Of a DNA stretch of 39,748 nucleotides, positions 33,801-39,748 are shown piece after piece (position 1 is the first letter of the stretch; every line of letters begins with the position of its first letter). The notes under the pieces were generated by a model. That model saw only the letters and a program-made list of their open reading frames with translations, was not told the DNA's origin and made no database searches. Position numbers and translations under genes: made by a program. Source of the DNA: an uncultured Burkholderiales bacterium (lineage in GTDB: Bacteria; Pseudomonadota; Gammaproteobacteria; Burkholderiales; Burkholderiaceae_E); contig CADEEH010000010.1 of assembly GCA_902826305.1 (NCBI GenBank), positions 18,737 through 58,484 on the forward strand, given 5' to 3'.

Positions 33801-34057
33801 CCACCGATGTCGGTCTGCAGGGCCTGGATCTCGCGCGCGTGGGTGAATGCCTGGCCGACTCCGAGCAGGCATGGTTCGACAAGACCTTGGCGCTGCTCAC
33901 CGACGACATCGCCTGGGAACGCCAGGCCGGCTCGCAGCAGCGATACGTCGCCGAGACCTTCTCGGCCCGGGCGATCGACGACACCTTCGAGGAGGCGATC
34001 CGATCGGCGGGCCCGCTGGGGGCCGACGGCCCGGCGGCAGCCGGGCTGGTGGGCTGA
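30830..34057 (+). CDS. Multidomain methyltransferase-coiled coil-GT2-GT4-like protein
   Basis: This 1075-residue protein joins several glycan-building activities. Residues about 1-225 are a class I methyltransferase (SAM loop [15 protein letters not shown] at 36-50). Residues about 250-312 look like a coiled coil (heptad Leu/Ala with [20 protein letters not shown]), ending in [13 protein letters not shown]. Residues about 425-640 are GT2 (VSVVIPTYG at 427, SDDAS at 460-464, [12 protein letters not shown] at 508-519, YNEDSDL at 608-614). Residues about 688-1060 are GT4-like ([12 protein letters not shown] near 896-907, [19 protein letters not shown] at 970-988). The TTG at 30830 gives the family-typical [10 protein letters not shown] start and overlaps the ATPase stop. 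It is soluble; a membrane-associated role is inferred. Specificities are unknown. Confidence 0.85.
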   Translation: MKFSGERYIPTESGELRLEHLHRYAWVRPLAQGRTVVDLACGEGYGSAMLAEVAERVIGIDLSAEAVEHARVAYGAAPNLEFRIGDATASGLPAAMADLVVSFETIEHLAAQEAMIRELQRILKPDGLLVISSPNRPVYSALDPVQNHFHVKELDLAELRALLGTCFPAVRILGQRMIVGSALSTASVPGADGSLLRGTVIADCVAGVRDHIPVTDRPVYFVALAAARPGLLPQLDGSVLASEREDHYQRYRDIARWAVQTDAELNALRKRQAATLESANTARSEVARLTDELAASQSRLADLQQRLDVIIRSRSWRLTRPMRVAGRVARGQSAGALPEATRQQLIARMRRIYAALPLSPAAKRRLIDVTFRAGGRLFAGLPHYEFWRQSREFQPTPIGTDGPVPEADLDVVAASLSFEPVDSPRVSVVIPTYGRLDHTLACLRSIARQLPRAPIEIIVSDDASNDPRLPLLASIPGLRFVSQPVNLGFVRNCNAGAAMARGEFVHFLNNDTEVLEGWLDTMLAVFERFPDCGMVGSKLVYPDGRLQEAGGIVWRDGSAWNFGRLDDPRRSQFNYVRPVDYASGASLLIRRSDFEALGRFDECYVPAYNEDSDLAFKLREAGKALYYQPASVIVHHEGISNGLDVREGIKRHQVVNRETFTRRWRPVLDREHWPNGENVFEARERGGRRPLLLVIDHYIPQPDRDAGSRSMLAFMQSLIRLGYLVKFWPSNGWHDPVYAPVFEQLGIEVFYGREYVGQIEDWLQLHGHAIRTVLLSRPTVADEHVQLIRRHTSARILFYGHDIHYLRKALELQVRGQPVEESAEVRTLQALEQRVWGTVDVILYPSSSEVAHVREWLRAHGRTTPAMVLSPYVVEMGEREPPRVAGRAGLLFVAGFGHPPNVDAAVWLATSIYPRLRERMPELTLTLAGSNPTAAVTALAGPGIEVTGWISDADLARRYGKARVAVCPLRFGAGVKGKVVEAMAFGVPIVTTDVGLQGLDLARVGECLADSEQAWFDKTLALLTDDIAWERQAGSQQRYVAETFSARAIDDTFEEAIRSAGPLGADGPAAAGLVG

Positions 34058-34127
34058 CTGCGGCCCGCCTCGGGACCGGGAACCGCCAGCGACCTGCTGC
34101 GGGACGGACTGCCGGCCGCTGCGGTCA

Positions 34128-35069
34128 TCAGCCGGATGAACGCCACTTGCCGGCGCCGGATCGGACCTGCCGCAGCAGCGACTGCGCCCAGTGGGTCCGC
34201 TCCTCCACGCGTGCGGCTTCCAGGTAACAACGGGCCGATTCCAGGCCGGCGACGTGCATCATGGGTCCGAACTCGGGATCCTTGAGGCGGGTGATGTTCT
34301 CCGGCAGCGCGGTCCACAGCCGGGACAGCAACTCGTCGGTGGTGACGGTTGCCGGCGCCGACTTCTCGGCGAGAAAGGCCCAGTCGCGTCCCGGCAGCGG
34401 GATCAGGTTCAGCCCATGCCGCGCGAATCGCGGACCGAGCGCCTTCAGGGAATACGACACCACATGTCCGCGCCGGTGCGGATCCAGGTAACCCGGGTCG
34501 ACCGCCTCGACGAACGAAGGTTGTGCCGATCCGAAGTAGAACGTCGCCCCGGGATCGGCGCGCGCTGCCAGCTGGGTGATGAGGCCGTCGAGCATGGCCG
34601 GGGTGAGGTGTTCGATGACCTCGACGCAGCAACCCGCCTGGAACGTGAGCGGCAAGTCGCCGAGTGCGCACAGGTGGTAGTTCGGATGCGTGGTCCGGAA
34701 CGGCGGCGGTGGCGGGAACAACTCGACGCCGTGGAACATGTCGCGTGATGCCGGCATCAGCCGCGAGAGGGCATCCAGCAGCAGCCCGGGACCGCTGCCG
34801 ATGTCGACGAACCGTTCGATCGGGACACGGCAGTAGAAGAAGACTTCCGCCACCCGGTGCAACGACGAGCCGAAGGACCGCTCCCGCGCGGCACTGACTT
34901 CCTCCTGCCAATAGTCGTCGCGGTAGTTCGTCTGCCGGCCTTCGTCGACGTCGCGCAGGAACGCGGGATCCGCGAACAGGGAGCCGCACTCGCCGCACTT
35001 GAAGTAGGCGACACCATCGACATCGGCATGATGGGTCCCTTGTCCTCGGTCGCAGACGGGGCAACGCAT
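34128..35069 (-). CDS. Zinc-ribbon class I SAM methyltransferase
   Basis: This 313-residue protein begins with a four-Cys zinc ribbon (CPVC at 3-6, CGEC at 25-28), followed by a SAM-binding Rossmann domain with FVDIGSGPGLLLDAL (87-101) and a CVEVIEHLTP motif. This arrangement is typical of methyltransferases placed in polysaccharide and nucleotide-sugar loci, where they methylate sugars or lipid-linked glycans. The ATG at 35069 is followed directly by the ribbon, so no earlier start is needed. It is the last gene of the minus-strand arm, 30 bases after the neighbouring methyltransferase, and converges with the multidomain transferase across 70 bases. The substrate is not known. Confidence 0.83.
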   Translation of the reverse strand: MRCPVCDRGQGTHHADVDGVAYFKCGECGSLFADPAFLRDVDEGRQTNYRDDYWQEEVSAARERSFGSSLHRVAEVFFYCRVPIERFVDIGSGPGLLLDALSRLMPASRDMFHGVELFPPPPPFRTTHPNYHLCALGDLPLTFQAGCCVEVIEHLTPAMLDGLITQLAARADPGATFYFGSAQPSFVEAVDPGYLDPHRRGHVVSYSLKALGPRFARHGLNLIPLPGRDWAFLAEKSAPATVTTDELLSRLWTALPENITRLKDPEFGPMMHVAGLESARCYLEAARVEERTHWAQSLLRQVRSGAGKWRSSG

Positions 35070-35099
35070 GTCAGGCGGCGGCCGGCGGCGCGATCATGG

Positions 35100-36188
35100 T
35101 CAGCCCGGGCGGCGGATCGACGCGGCCGGACTCAGACCGCGGGAGTACCTGGGGTTGGCGACCGGCGATCGGCGCATCACCGCGATCATCTGGGTCGGCT
35201 TCAGACGGCCGGACTGGAAACCTTCCTCGTCCAGGCGGTGGATCCTGTCGATCAGGTCGCGATCCCTTTCCGAGGCGGCGTCGAAGTTGTGCCCGAAGCA
35301 TCGGTCGACGAAGGGTGCGATCACGTTGGCAAAGCCGATGAACAATTCGAACGAGAAGCGCTCGACCAGCAGCGGCAGGATGTCCTGCGCCCGGATGCCC
35401 TCGAAACCGGCATCCGAACAGTCGTGGTTGATGTAGCTGGGCTCGTCGCGGCTCAGCAGGCGATTGTAGCGATGGCCGGCAGGCAGCTCGGCCCAGAACC
35501 TCTGCACTTCCGCGAGTGCCTCCGGCCATCGCTGGTGGCCGTTGCGCCCGATCATGTCGCTGGTCACGAACACACCTTCCGGTTCCAGCGACGCGGCGAT
35601 CGCGTCGAACAATCCCTCCAGGTTGACGACGTGATGCAGCGAGTGATTCGCCATCACCGCCGCATACCGTTCCTTGGGCTGCCAACGGTTGAAGTCGCCG
35701 GCAACGAACTTCACCTGCTGCGACAGGCCGGCGGCCGCGGCGTCGCTCTGGCCGCGGGCGATCATGTGCGGGTTGAGCTCCAGGCATTCCAGCGTGAACT
35801 CGGTCAGCCCGCGCTTGCGCAGGCCGTCGGCCACCCGGACCTCGAGGTCGCCGTTGCCGGATCCGATGCTGATGAAGCGCGGCGGCTTGTGCGAGCGCTC
35901 GGCCGCTTCGAACAGGTACCGGATGTAGAAGTCGTCGATGCCCTTGATGCCGAACTCCTCGAACATCGGCAGAAGGTACCGATTGCTCCAGTAGTGGAAG
36001 ATCTCGGGCAGCGCATGGACGTCGACATCGTCCTTGAAGCGTTCCAGCTCGCTCGCGACGCGACTTTCGTACGCCTCGTCGACGACGGAGGCCGGCGGGG
36101 ACATCAGTCTGCGGCGCGCGCTGCGCACCATCCGGCCGAACGCGGGGCTGCGGCTTTCGAGTGACAGGAATACGCGGCGCAGGTCCAT
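35100..36188 (-). CDS. Class I SAM-dependent methyltransferase
   Basis: This 362-residue protein has a long N-terminal helical region (about 1-100) and a SAM domain with RFISIGSGNGDLEVRVA (104-120), an acidic loop ECLELNPHMIARGQ and a post-motif MANHSLHHVVNLEGL, typical of Methyltransf_25-like enzymes. The ATG at 36188 is supported by GGGAG about eight bases upstream on the minus strand; earlier in-frame starts would cross a non-conserved region. A TACAAT box at 36284-36289 on the minus strand may give it its own promoter. Neighbours are hddC upstream and another methyltransferase downstream. It probably modifies a sugar or glycan terminus; the target is unknown. Confidence 0.8.
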   Translation of the reverse strand: MDLRRVFLSLESRSPAFGRMVRSARRRLMSPPASVVDEAYESRVASELERFKDDVDVHALPEIFHYWSNRYLLPMFEEFGIKGIDDFYIRYLFEAAERSHKPPRFISIGSGNGDLEVRVADGLRKRGLTEFTLECLELNPHMIARGQSDAAAAGLSQQVKFVAGDFNRWQPKERYAAVMANHSLHHVVNLEGLFDAIAASLEPEGVFVTSDMIGRNGHQRWPEALAEVQRFWAELPAGHRYNRLLSRDEPSYINHDCSDAGFEGIRAQDILPLLVERFSFELFIGFANVIAPFVDRCFGHNFDAASERDRDLIDRIHRLDEEGFQSGRLKPTQMIAVMRRSPVANPRYSRGLSPAASIRRPG

Positions 36189-36283
36189 CGGGTCTCCCGG
36201 TTTCAGGCCGTGAAAGGCACCGGCCGCCGGCACCGTCGAGGGCAGTCCGGCCGGGCGGCACCGCACCGGTTGTCGCGCCCGCC

Positions 36284-36289
36284 ATTGTA
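36284..36289 (-). promoter_or_regulatory. Candidate -10 element of the paired methyltransferase genes
   Basis: The minus strand reads TACAAT, in the 154-base gap between hddC and the 362-residue methyltransferase, about 95 bases before its ATG. The -35 region is weak. It suggests the two methyltransferases can be expressed apart from the heptose genes. Confidence 0.35.
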
Positions 36290-36342
36290 CGGGGTGGAGT
36301 CCGTGCCTTCCCGCGCGGGCGTGGGCGAAGACCGTTGCGTTC

Positions 36343-37047
36343 TCATGCGGTCCAGGCCGGGATCAGGGTCTGCGCCCGGTCGAAATCCTCGGGTATGCCG
36401 ATATCGATGAAGCGGGCGTCGGTCACGTAGCCGGCGGGCTGCAACGTCGGACACGATGGCTGCAGCAGATCGCGCTCCAGCGAAAAGGTCTCGGGCAGAT
36501 CCAGGCCCAGCAGCCAGTCGCGCTCGATGACATAGATGCCGCCGTTGACCAGGCCGGGTCCGGGACCGCTTTTCTCGGCGAACGCGATCACACGCTCGCC
36601 TTGCATCCGCACCGCGCCGTAGCGCTCGACGTCGTCCACCCGTCGCAGCGTCAGCGTGATCGGTCGGCCCTCGCGCCGGTGGCAGGAGATCACCGCGGCC
36701 AGATCGACGTCGAGGAACGTGTCCCCGTTGAGCACCAGCAGCGCACCCTCGTCCCCCGGGCCGGCCTCCCTGATCGCATGCCGGATCGCGCCGCCGGTGC
36801 CCAGCGGTTGCGCCTCGATCGCGTAGCGGATCGGCATGCCCCGGAAGGACGATCCGAAATGCGCTTCGATCGCCTGCCAGCGATAACCGACCGACAACAC
36901 GACGGCGTCGATCCCGGACGCGGGCAGCCGGTCGAGCAGGTATTCGAGAAACGGCCTGCCGGCGACCGGCGCCATCGGCTTGGGCAGATCGGACACCCGG
37001 TCGCGAAGTCGCGTGCCCAGGCCACCGGCCAGCACGATCGCCTTCAT
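36343..37047 (-). CDS. hddC: D-glycero-alpha-D-manno-heptose 1-phosphate guanylyltransferase
   Basis: This 234-residue nucleotidyltransferase is predicted to join heptose 1-phosphate to GMP, giving the GDP-heptose donor for glycan assembly. The N-terminal nucleotide loop is LAGGLGTRLRDRVSDLPKP (6-24), then PVAGRPFLEYLLDRL, the metal-site stretch LVLNGDTFLDVDL and the later FIDIGIPEDF. Nucleotidyltransferases of this type share these marks with mannose and glucose enzymes, but location beside gmhA and hddA makes the heptose assignment likely. The start is the ATG at 37047. It follows gmhA by 55 bases on the same strand. Confidence 0.85.
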   Translation of the reverse strand: MKAIVLAGGLGTRLRDRVSDLPKPMAPVAGRPFLEYLLDRLPASGIDAVVLSVGYRWQAIEAHFGSSFRGMPIRYAIEAQPLGTGGAIRHAIREAGPGDEGALLVLNGDTFLDVDLAAVISCHRREGRPITLTLRRVDDVERYGAVRMQGERVIAFAEKSGPGPGLVNGGIYVIERDWLLGLDLPETFSLERDLLQPSCPTLQPAGYVTDARFIDIGIPEDFDRAQTLIPAWTA

Positions 37048-37102
37048 GCCGCCGGCCGGAGGACGGCCCGGAGCAGGGTCGAGGCGTCGCCGGCGACACG
37101 CC

Positions 37103-37687
37103 TCATCGCGGCGTGCCGAAGATCGACTGCTCGATGAGACCGCAAAGGATGTGTCCGACCACGATGTGGGCTTCCTGGATGCGCGGGGTGTCGCCCGACG
37201 GGACCTGGATGCAGAACTCCACCGCGTCCACGATCGGGCCGCGGCGATTGCCGGTCATGCCGACCGTGCGCATGCCGAGGGAAGCCGCCCGGGCGAGTGC
37301 ACGCAGCACGTTGGGCGACTGCCCGGAAGTGGAGAACCCGAAGATGACGTCGCCCCGTGTGCCCAGCGCCTCGACCTGGCGCTCGAACAGTCGCTCGTAG
37401 CCGTAGTCGTTGCCGATCGCCGTCAGCACCGAGCTGTCGGTGGTCAGCGCGATCGAGGCCAGGCCCGGCCGATCGAAGGCGAATCGGCTGACCAGTTCAC
37501 CGGCGATGTGCTGGGCGTCCGCCGCACTGCCGCCGTTGCCCATCAGCAAGATCTTCCCGCCCGCCTGCAGCGATTCGATGCACGCGCGTGCGATCGACTC
37601 GATCAGGGCCGTCGTCCCCGCGTCGTTGGCCAGCGCCTGCAGCACCGCCTGGTGTGCCGCCATGTGCCTCGTGATGTCCGCCTTCAT
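37103..37687 (-). CDS. gmhA: Sedoheptulose 7-phosphate isomerase
   Basis: This 194-residue SIS-domain enzyme converts sedoheptulose 7-phosphate to D-glycero-D-manno-heptose 7-phosphate, the entry step to ADP- and GDP-heptose. Marks include LLMGNGGSAADAQHIAGELV (47-66, with E64), the phosphate-binding FSTSGQSPNVL (118-128), and H179 in IVVGHILCG, matching the catalytic pair E65/H180 of E. coli. The ATG at 37687 overlaps the hddA stop in an ATGA junction (37687-37684 on the minus strand), so the isomerase and kinase are probably translated together. Confidence 0.93.
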   Translation of the reverse strand: MKADITRHMAAHQAVLQALANDAGTTALIESIARACIESLQAGGKILLMGNGGSAADAQHIAGELVSRFAFDRPGLASIALTTDSSVLTAIGNDYGYERLFERQVEALGTRGDVIFGFSTSGQSPNVLRALARAASLGMRTVGMTGNRRGPIVDAVEFCIQVPSGDTPRIQEAHIVVGHILCGLIEQSIFGTPR

Positions 37688-38718
37688 GCCACCTTCCATG
37701 CCTGGGCACCGGTTTCGGTGAAATGGCAGTTGCTGATGATCCCGTCGAACTGCTCGAGGCACCGGACGACTTCCAGCCGGCGCTCGGGCGGAGCGAAGAA
37801 CAGCATGAAGCCGCCACCGCCGGCGCCCGACACCTTGCCGGCCAGTGCGCCCGCGCGCAAGGCCGCTTCGTAGATGCGGTTCATGTGGTCATTGGAGACC
37901 TGGACCGCCGTCTTCTTCTTGTTCTCCCATCCCATCCGCATGGAGCCGACGAAGCCGTCGAAATCGGCGGTCAGCACACACTCCTTCATGCGAACAGCCT
38001 CTTCCTTGAGCGCGTGCATCGCCTCGACGGCGTCGACTCTGCGGCCGGAGACGTTGCTGCTCTGCTCGGCGATGATGTTCGCCGATTCCCGCGAGACCCC
38101 GGTGAAGAACAGCAACAGGGACGCCTCGAGTTCGCAGATGACCCACGGCTTGATCCGCAGCGAATTGACGATGGTCCGGTGATCGGCCTGAAATTCCATG
38201 AAGTTGAAGCCGCCGAACGCGGCTGCGTACTGGTCCTGCTTGCCACCCTGCAGACGGCAGTCCTCCCGTTCGATCCGGAACGCCAGCAGCGCCAGGGCAT
38301 AGTCGTCCAACGGAACGTTGAGCAGTTCACACAGGGCCTTGAGCATCGTCACGACGACCGTCGAGGAAGAGCCCAGCCCGGACCCGATCGGGGCGTCGCA
38401 GAAGGACATCAGTTCGATCGCCAGCGGCTTGCCGCCGTTGAACAACCGCACCACCGCGTTGTACGTCGCCTTGTGCAGATCCAGCGTGCCGTCGAGCGGG
38501 AAGGCCGGATCCAGTGCCAGCCGGCACGACTGCTGGCGGTCCGCGGCGACGAACCTGACTTCGGGTTCGTCCAGCGTTCGAACGATCGCGTACGCATAGC
38601 GGTCGATCGTGGCATTGAGCACGGCCCCACCGTACAGGTCGCAGAAGGGGGCGACGTCGGTGCCACCGCCGGCCAGCCCCAGGCGCAGCGGTGCTCGCGC
38701 ACGAATGACAGTGTTCAA
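37684..38718 (-). CDS. hddA: D-glycero-alpha-D-manno-heptose 7-phosphate kinase
   Basis: This 344-residue GHMP kinase is predicted to phosphorylate heptose 7-phosphate at C1, giving the alpha-1,7-bisphosphate for the GDP-heptose branch. GHMP marks are ARAPLRLGLAGGGTDV (7-22), the ATP loop PIGSGLGSSSTVV (110-122) and the C-terminal GKVSGAGGGGFML. The TTG at 38718 was chosen because homologues begin just before the RAPLRLGLAGGGTD motif, and GAGG lies a few bases upstream; the long upstream extension is low-complexity. It is the first gene of the minus-strand arm and overlaps gmhA. No gmhB phosphatase is present. Confidence 0.88.
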   Translation of the reverse strand: MNTVIRARAPLRLGLAGGGTDVAPFCDLYGGAVLNATIDRYAYAIVRTLDEPEVRFVAADRQQSCRLALDPAFPLDGTLDLHKATYNAVVRLFNGGKPLAIELMSFCDAPIGSGLGSSSTVVVTMLKALCELLNVPLDDYALALLAFRIEREDCRLQGGKQDQYAAAFGGFNFMEFQADHRTIVNSLRIKPWVICELEASLLLFFTGVSRESANIIAEQSSNVSGRRVDAVEAMHALKEEAVRMKECVLTADFDGFVGSMRMGWENKKKTAVQVSNDHMNRIYEAALRAGALAGKVSGAGGGGFMLFFAPPERRLEVVRCLEQFDGIISNCHFTETGAQAWKVA

Positions 38719-38981
38719 GCGATCCTCGCCTCGCAGGGCATCAGTCCTCGACCCGGGCCGCCGGCGTTGCCCATGGAGACCCGTGCCCTGACAAGGGAGT
38801 TTACAGGCCCCGCGCCCCGGCCTTCGGCAGCCCGGTTGGCCGACGGGTTTCGGCACAACGGTCGCCGACGCGGTCCAAAGACCCGTGGTGTCGTGGCCGG
38901 GGCGCGACGCCGCGGCATCGTCCCCACCGCCGCGGCGGGTCGATGGCGCCGCCGCGCCCGCCGGACCGATATCATCGCCCG
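38719..38981. other. 263-base divergent gap between hddA and trpF
   Basis: No gene is seen. The reading frame open to 38991 on the minus strand has no conserved content and looks like chance. TATCAT at 38970-38975 is a plausible -10 for trpF. No promoter for hddA was recognised. Confidence 0.4.
38970..38975 (+). promoter_or_regulatory. Candidate -10 element of trpF
   Basis: TATCATCGCCC starts here and ends six bases before the trpF GTG at 38982. Normal spacing would put transcription at or next to the GTG, predicting a leaderless message. No -35 was recognised. Confidence 0.35.
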
Positions 38982-39632
38982 GTGCGCACACGAATCAAGT
39001 TCTGCGGCCTGGTCCGGCACGACGACATCGCGCTCGCCGCCAGCCTGGGTGTCGATGCGATCGGTTTCGTGTTCTATCCGCGCAGTCCGCGCCACCTGGA
39101 GATCGACGAGGCGCGCCGGCTGCGGCGCTGGGTGCCGTCGTACGTCGCCGCCGTCGGCCTGTTCGTCAACGCGGCGCCGGAACTGGTCCAGCAGACCGCG
39201 CGCGAGGTGGGCCTGGACGTGATCCAGTTCCACGGCGACGAGACGGCCGAGCAGTGTCAGGCTGCCCGCGGCACATTGCCGTACTGGCGAGGGATCGCGG
39301 TCCGGGGCCCGGGTGATTTGCTAGAATCGTTCGTCAACTTCGGCGATGTCGAGGTGGTGCTCGCCGATGCGTTCAGCGAGGGCTACGGCGGCAGCGGCGG
39401 CAAGTTCGACTGGTCTTGGATTCCCGCGGTTCGCGCCAAGCCGATGTTCCTGTCCGGCGGCCTGTCGGCGGACGACGTGGGCGAGGCGATCGGGCGAGTC
39501 CGGCCGGTCGGGGTCGATGTCTCCACCGGCATCCAGGGCGACGAGCCCCGGGTGAAAGACCCGGACAAGATGCAGCGTTTCGTCGCCGCGGTGATGGCCG
39601 CCGACCAGCGGCGAGGCGGGGCGAGGTCATGA
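38982..39632 (+). CDS. trpF: Phosphoribosylanthranilate isomerase
   Basis: This 216-residue TIM-barrel enzyme performs the third step of tryptophan synthesis, rearranging phosphoribosylanthranilate. The N-terminal RIKFCGLVRHDDIALAASLG (4-23) carries the catalytic Cys (C8), followed by AIGFVFYPRSPRHL, VIQFHGDETAEQC and the C-terminal PVGVDVSTGIQGDEPRVKD, which holds the catalytic Asp and phosphate-binding residues. The GTG at 38982 is the family-typical start. Its stop overlaps the ATG of a tiny frame (ATGA at 39629-39632). trpB follows after 63 bases, as in other Burkholderiales. Confidence 0.95.
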   Translation: MRTRIKFCGLVRHDDIALAASLGVDAIGFVFYPRSPRHLEIDEARRLRRWVPSYVAAVGLFVNAAPELVQQTAREVGLDVIQFHGDETAEQCQAARGTLPYWRGIAVRGPGDLLESFVNFGDVEVVLADAFSEGYGGSGGKFDWSWIPAVRAKPMFLSGGLSADDVGEAIGRVRPVGVDVSTGIQGDEPRVKDPDKMQRFVAAVMAADQRRGGARS

Positions 39633-39685
39633 ACGGCGCACGAACGCATCCGGGGCCGGGCCGATGGCCCCTGGGGTCACGATGA
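39629..39685 (+). CDS. Possible 18-residue coupled reading frame between trpF and trpB
   Basis: An ATG overlapping the trpF stop, with GAGG close upstream, opens an 18-codon frame (MNGARTHPGPGRWPLGSR) with one Trp codon. Its TGA overlaps another ATG at 39682, which starts a five-codon frame whose stop overlaps the trpB ATG. The peptide is unrecognised and may be only a device for ribosome transit, or chance. Confidence 0.3.
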   Translation: MNGARTHPGPGRWPLGSR

Positions 39686-39695
39686 GCATCACCCG

Positions 39696-39748
39696 ATGAA
39701 GCCCTACGACCTGCCGGATGCCTCCGGCCACTTCGGACCCTACGGCGG
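39696..39748 (+). CDS. trpB: Tryptophan synthase beta chain, first codons only (runs off the right edge)
   Basis: The ATG at 39696 opens MKPYDLPDASGHFGPYGG, which matches the conserved N-terminus of TrpB in betaproteobacteria (PDARGHFGPYGG type). TrpB joins indole and serine to make tryptophan. Only 17 codons are visible. Its position after trpF is the usual trpFBA order. The start lies within the stop of a five-codon frame (ATGA at 39696-39699). Confidence 0.88.
   Translation, partial: MKPYDLPDASGHFGPYG

Noticed and set aside
35071..36285. Second minus-strand frame opposite-phase to the 362-residue methyltransferase
   Set aside because: It overlaps the methyltransferase frame almost fully but lacks any SAM-binding motif.
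38719..38991. N-terminal extension of hddA
   Set aside because: No conservation pattern, Arg/Gly/Pro-rich; homologues begin just before the RAPLRLGLAGGGTD motif, where a TTG with a ribosome-binding site is found.

Overview
The window looks like chromosomal DNA of a GC-rich betaproteobacterium, most likely of the order Burkholderiales. Support comes from the order leuC-leuD-leuB-asd-fimV-truA...trpF-trpB, the Burkholderiales-associated families DUF2863 and DUF2145, and a lone Bug-type tricarboxylate-binding protein. I cannot name a genus. No phage, transposase, integrase, CRISPR array or rRNA was seen.

Layout. 1-716: 5' part of a PLP-dependent aminotransferase (minus). 844-5251: a two-gene RND efflux operon (adaptor and inner-membrane pump). 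5295-7302: dnaQ and a DUF2863 gene. 7357-10329: a large membrane GGDEF-EAL protein (minus), divergent from a FeeM/autoinducer-synthase-like acyltransferase (10624-11445). 11584-13073: a small secreted Ser-rich protein and a DUF2145 protein. 13135-14726: tRNA-Val(CAC) and gltX. 14749-15753: the Bug receptor (minus). 15976-19125: aroC, an MFS transporter and an M48 lipoprotein metalloprotease. 19222-23577: leuC, leuD, leuB and asd, covering leucine and aspartate-family biosynthesis. 23868-27715: fimV (polar/type IV pilus hub) and truA, separated by a clear intrinsic terminator.

27782-38718 is a surface-glycan block lying between truA and trpF, which are usually close neighbours in Burkholderiales. 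The plus-strand arm has a family 2 glycosyltransferase, an ABC-2 glycan exporter (Wzm/Wzt-like) and a 1075-residue protein joining a methyltransferase, a coiled coil, a GT2 domain and a GT4-like domain. The convergent minus-strand arm has hddA, gmhA and hddC (GDP-heptose synthesis) and two more methyltransferases. Together they suggest a heptose-containing, possibly methyl-capped polysaccharide exported by an ABC transporter. The phosphatase GmhB is not present here.

38982-39748: trpF and the first codons of trpB. Between them two tiny reading frames are linked by three consecutive ATGA stop/start overlaps.

Most candidate promoters have a -10 element of the form ANAATCG/C, and several genes appear to use GTG or TTG starts. 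The gene-free stretches are all under 300 bases and are described individually where they show something.
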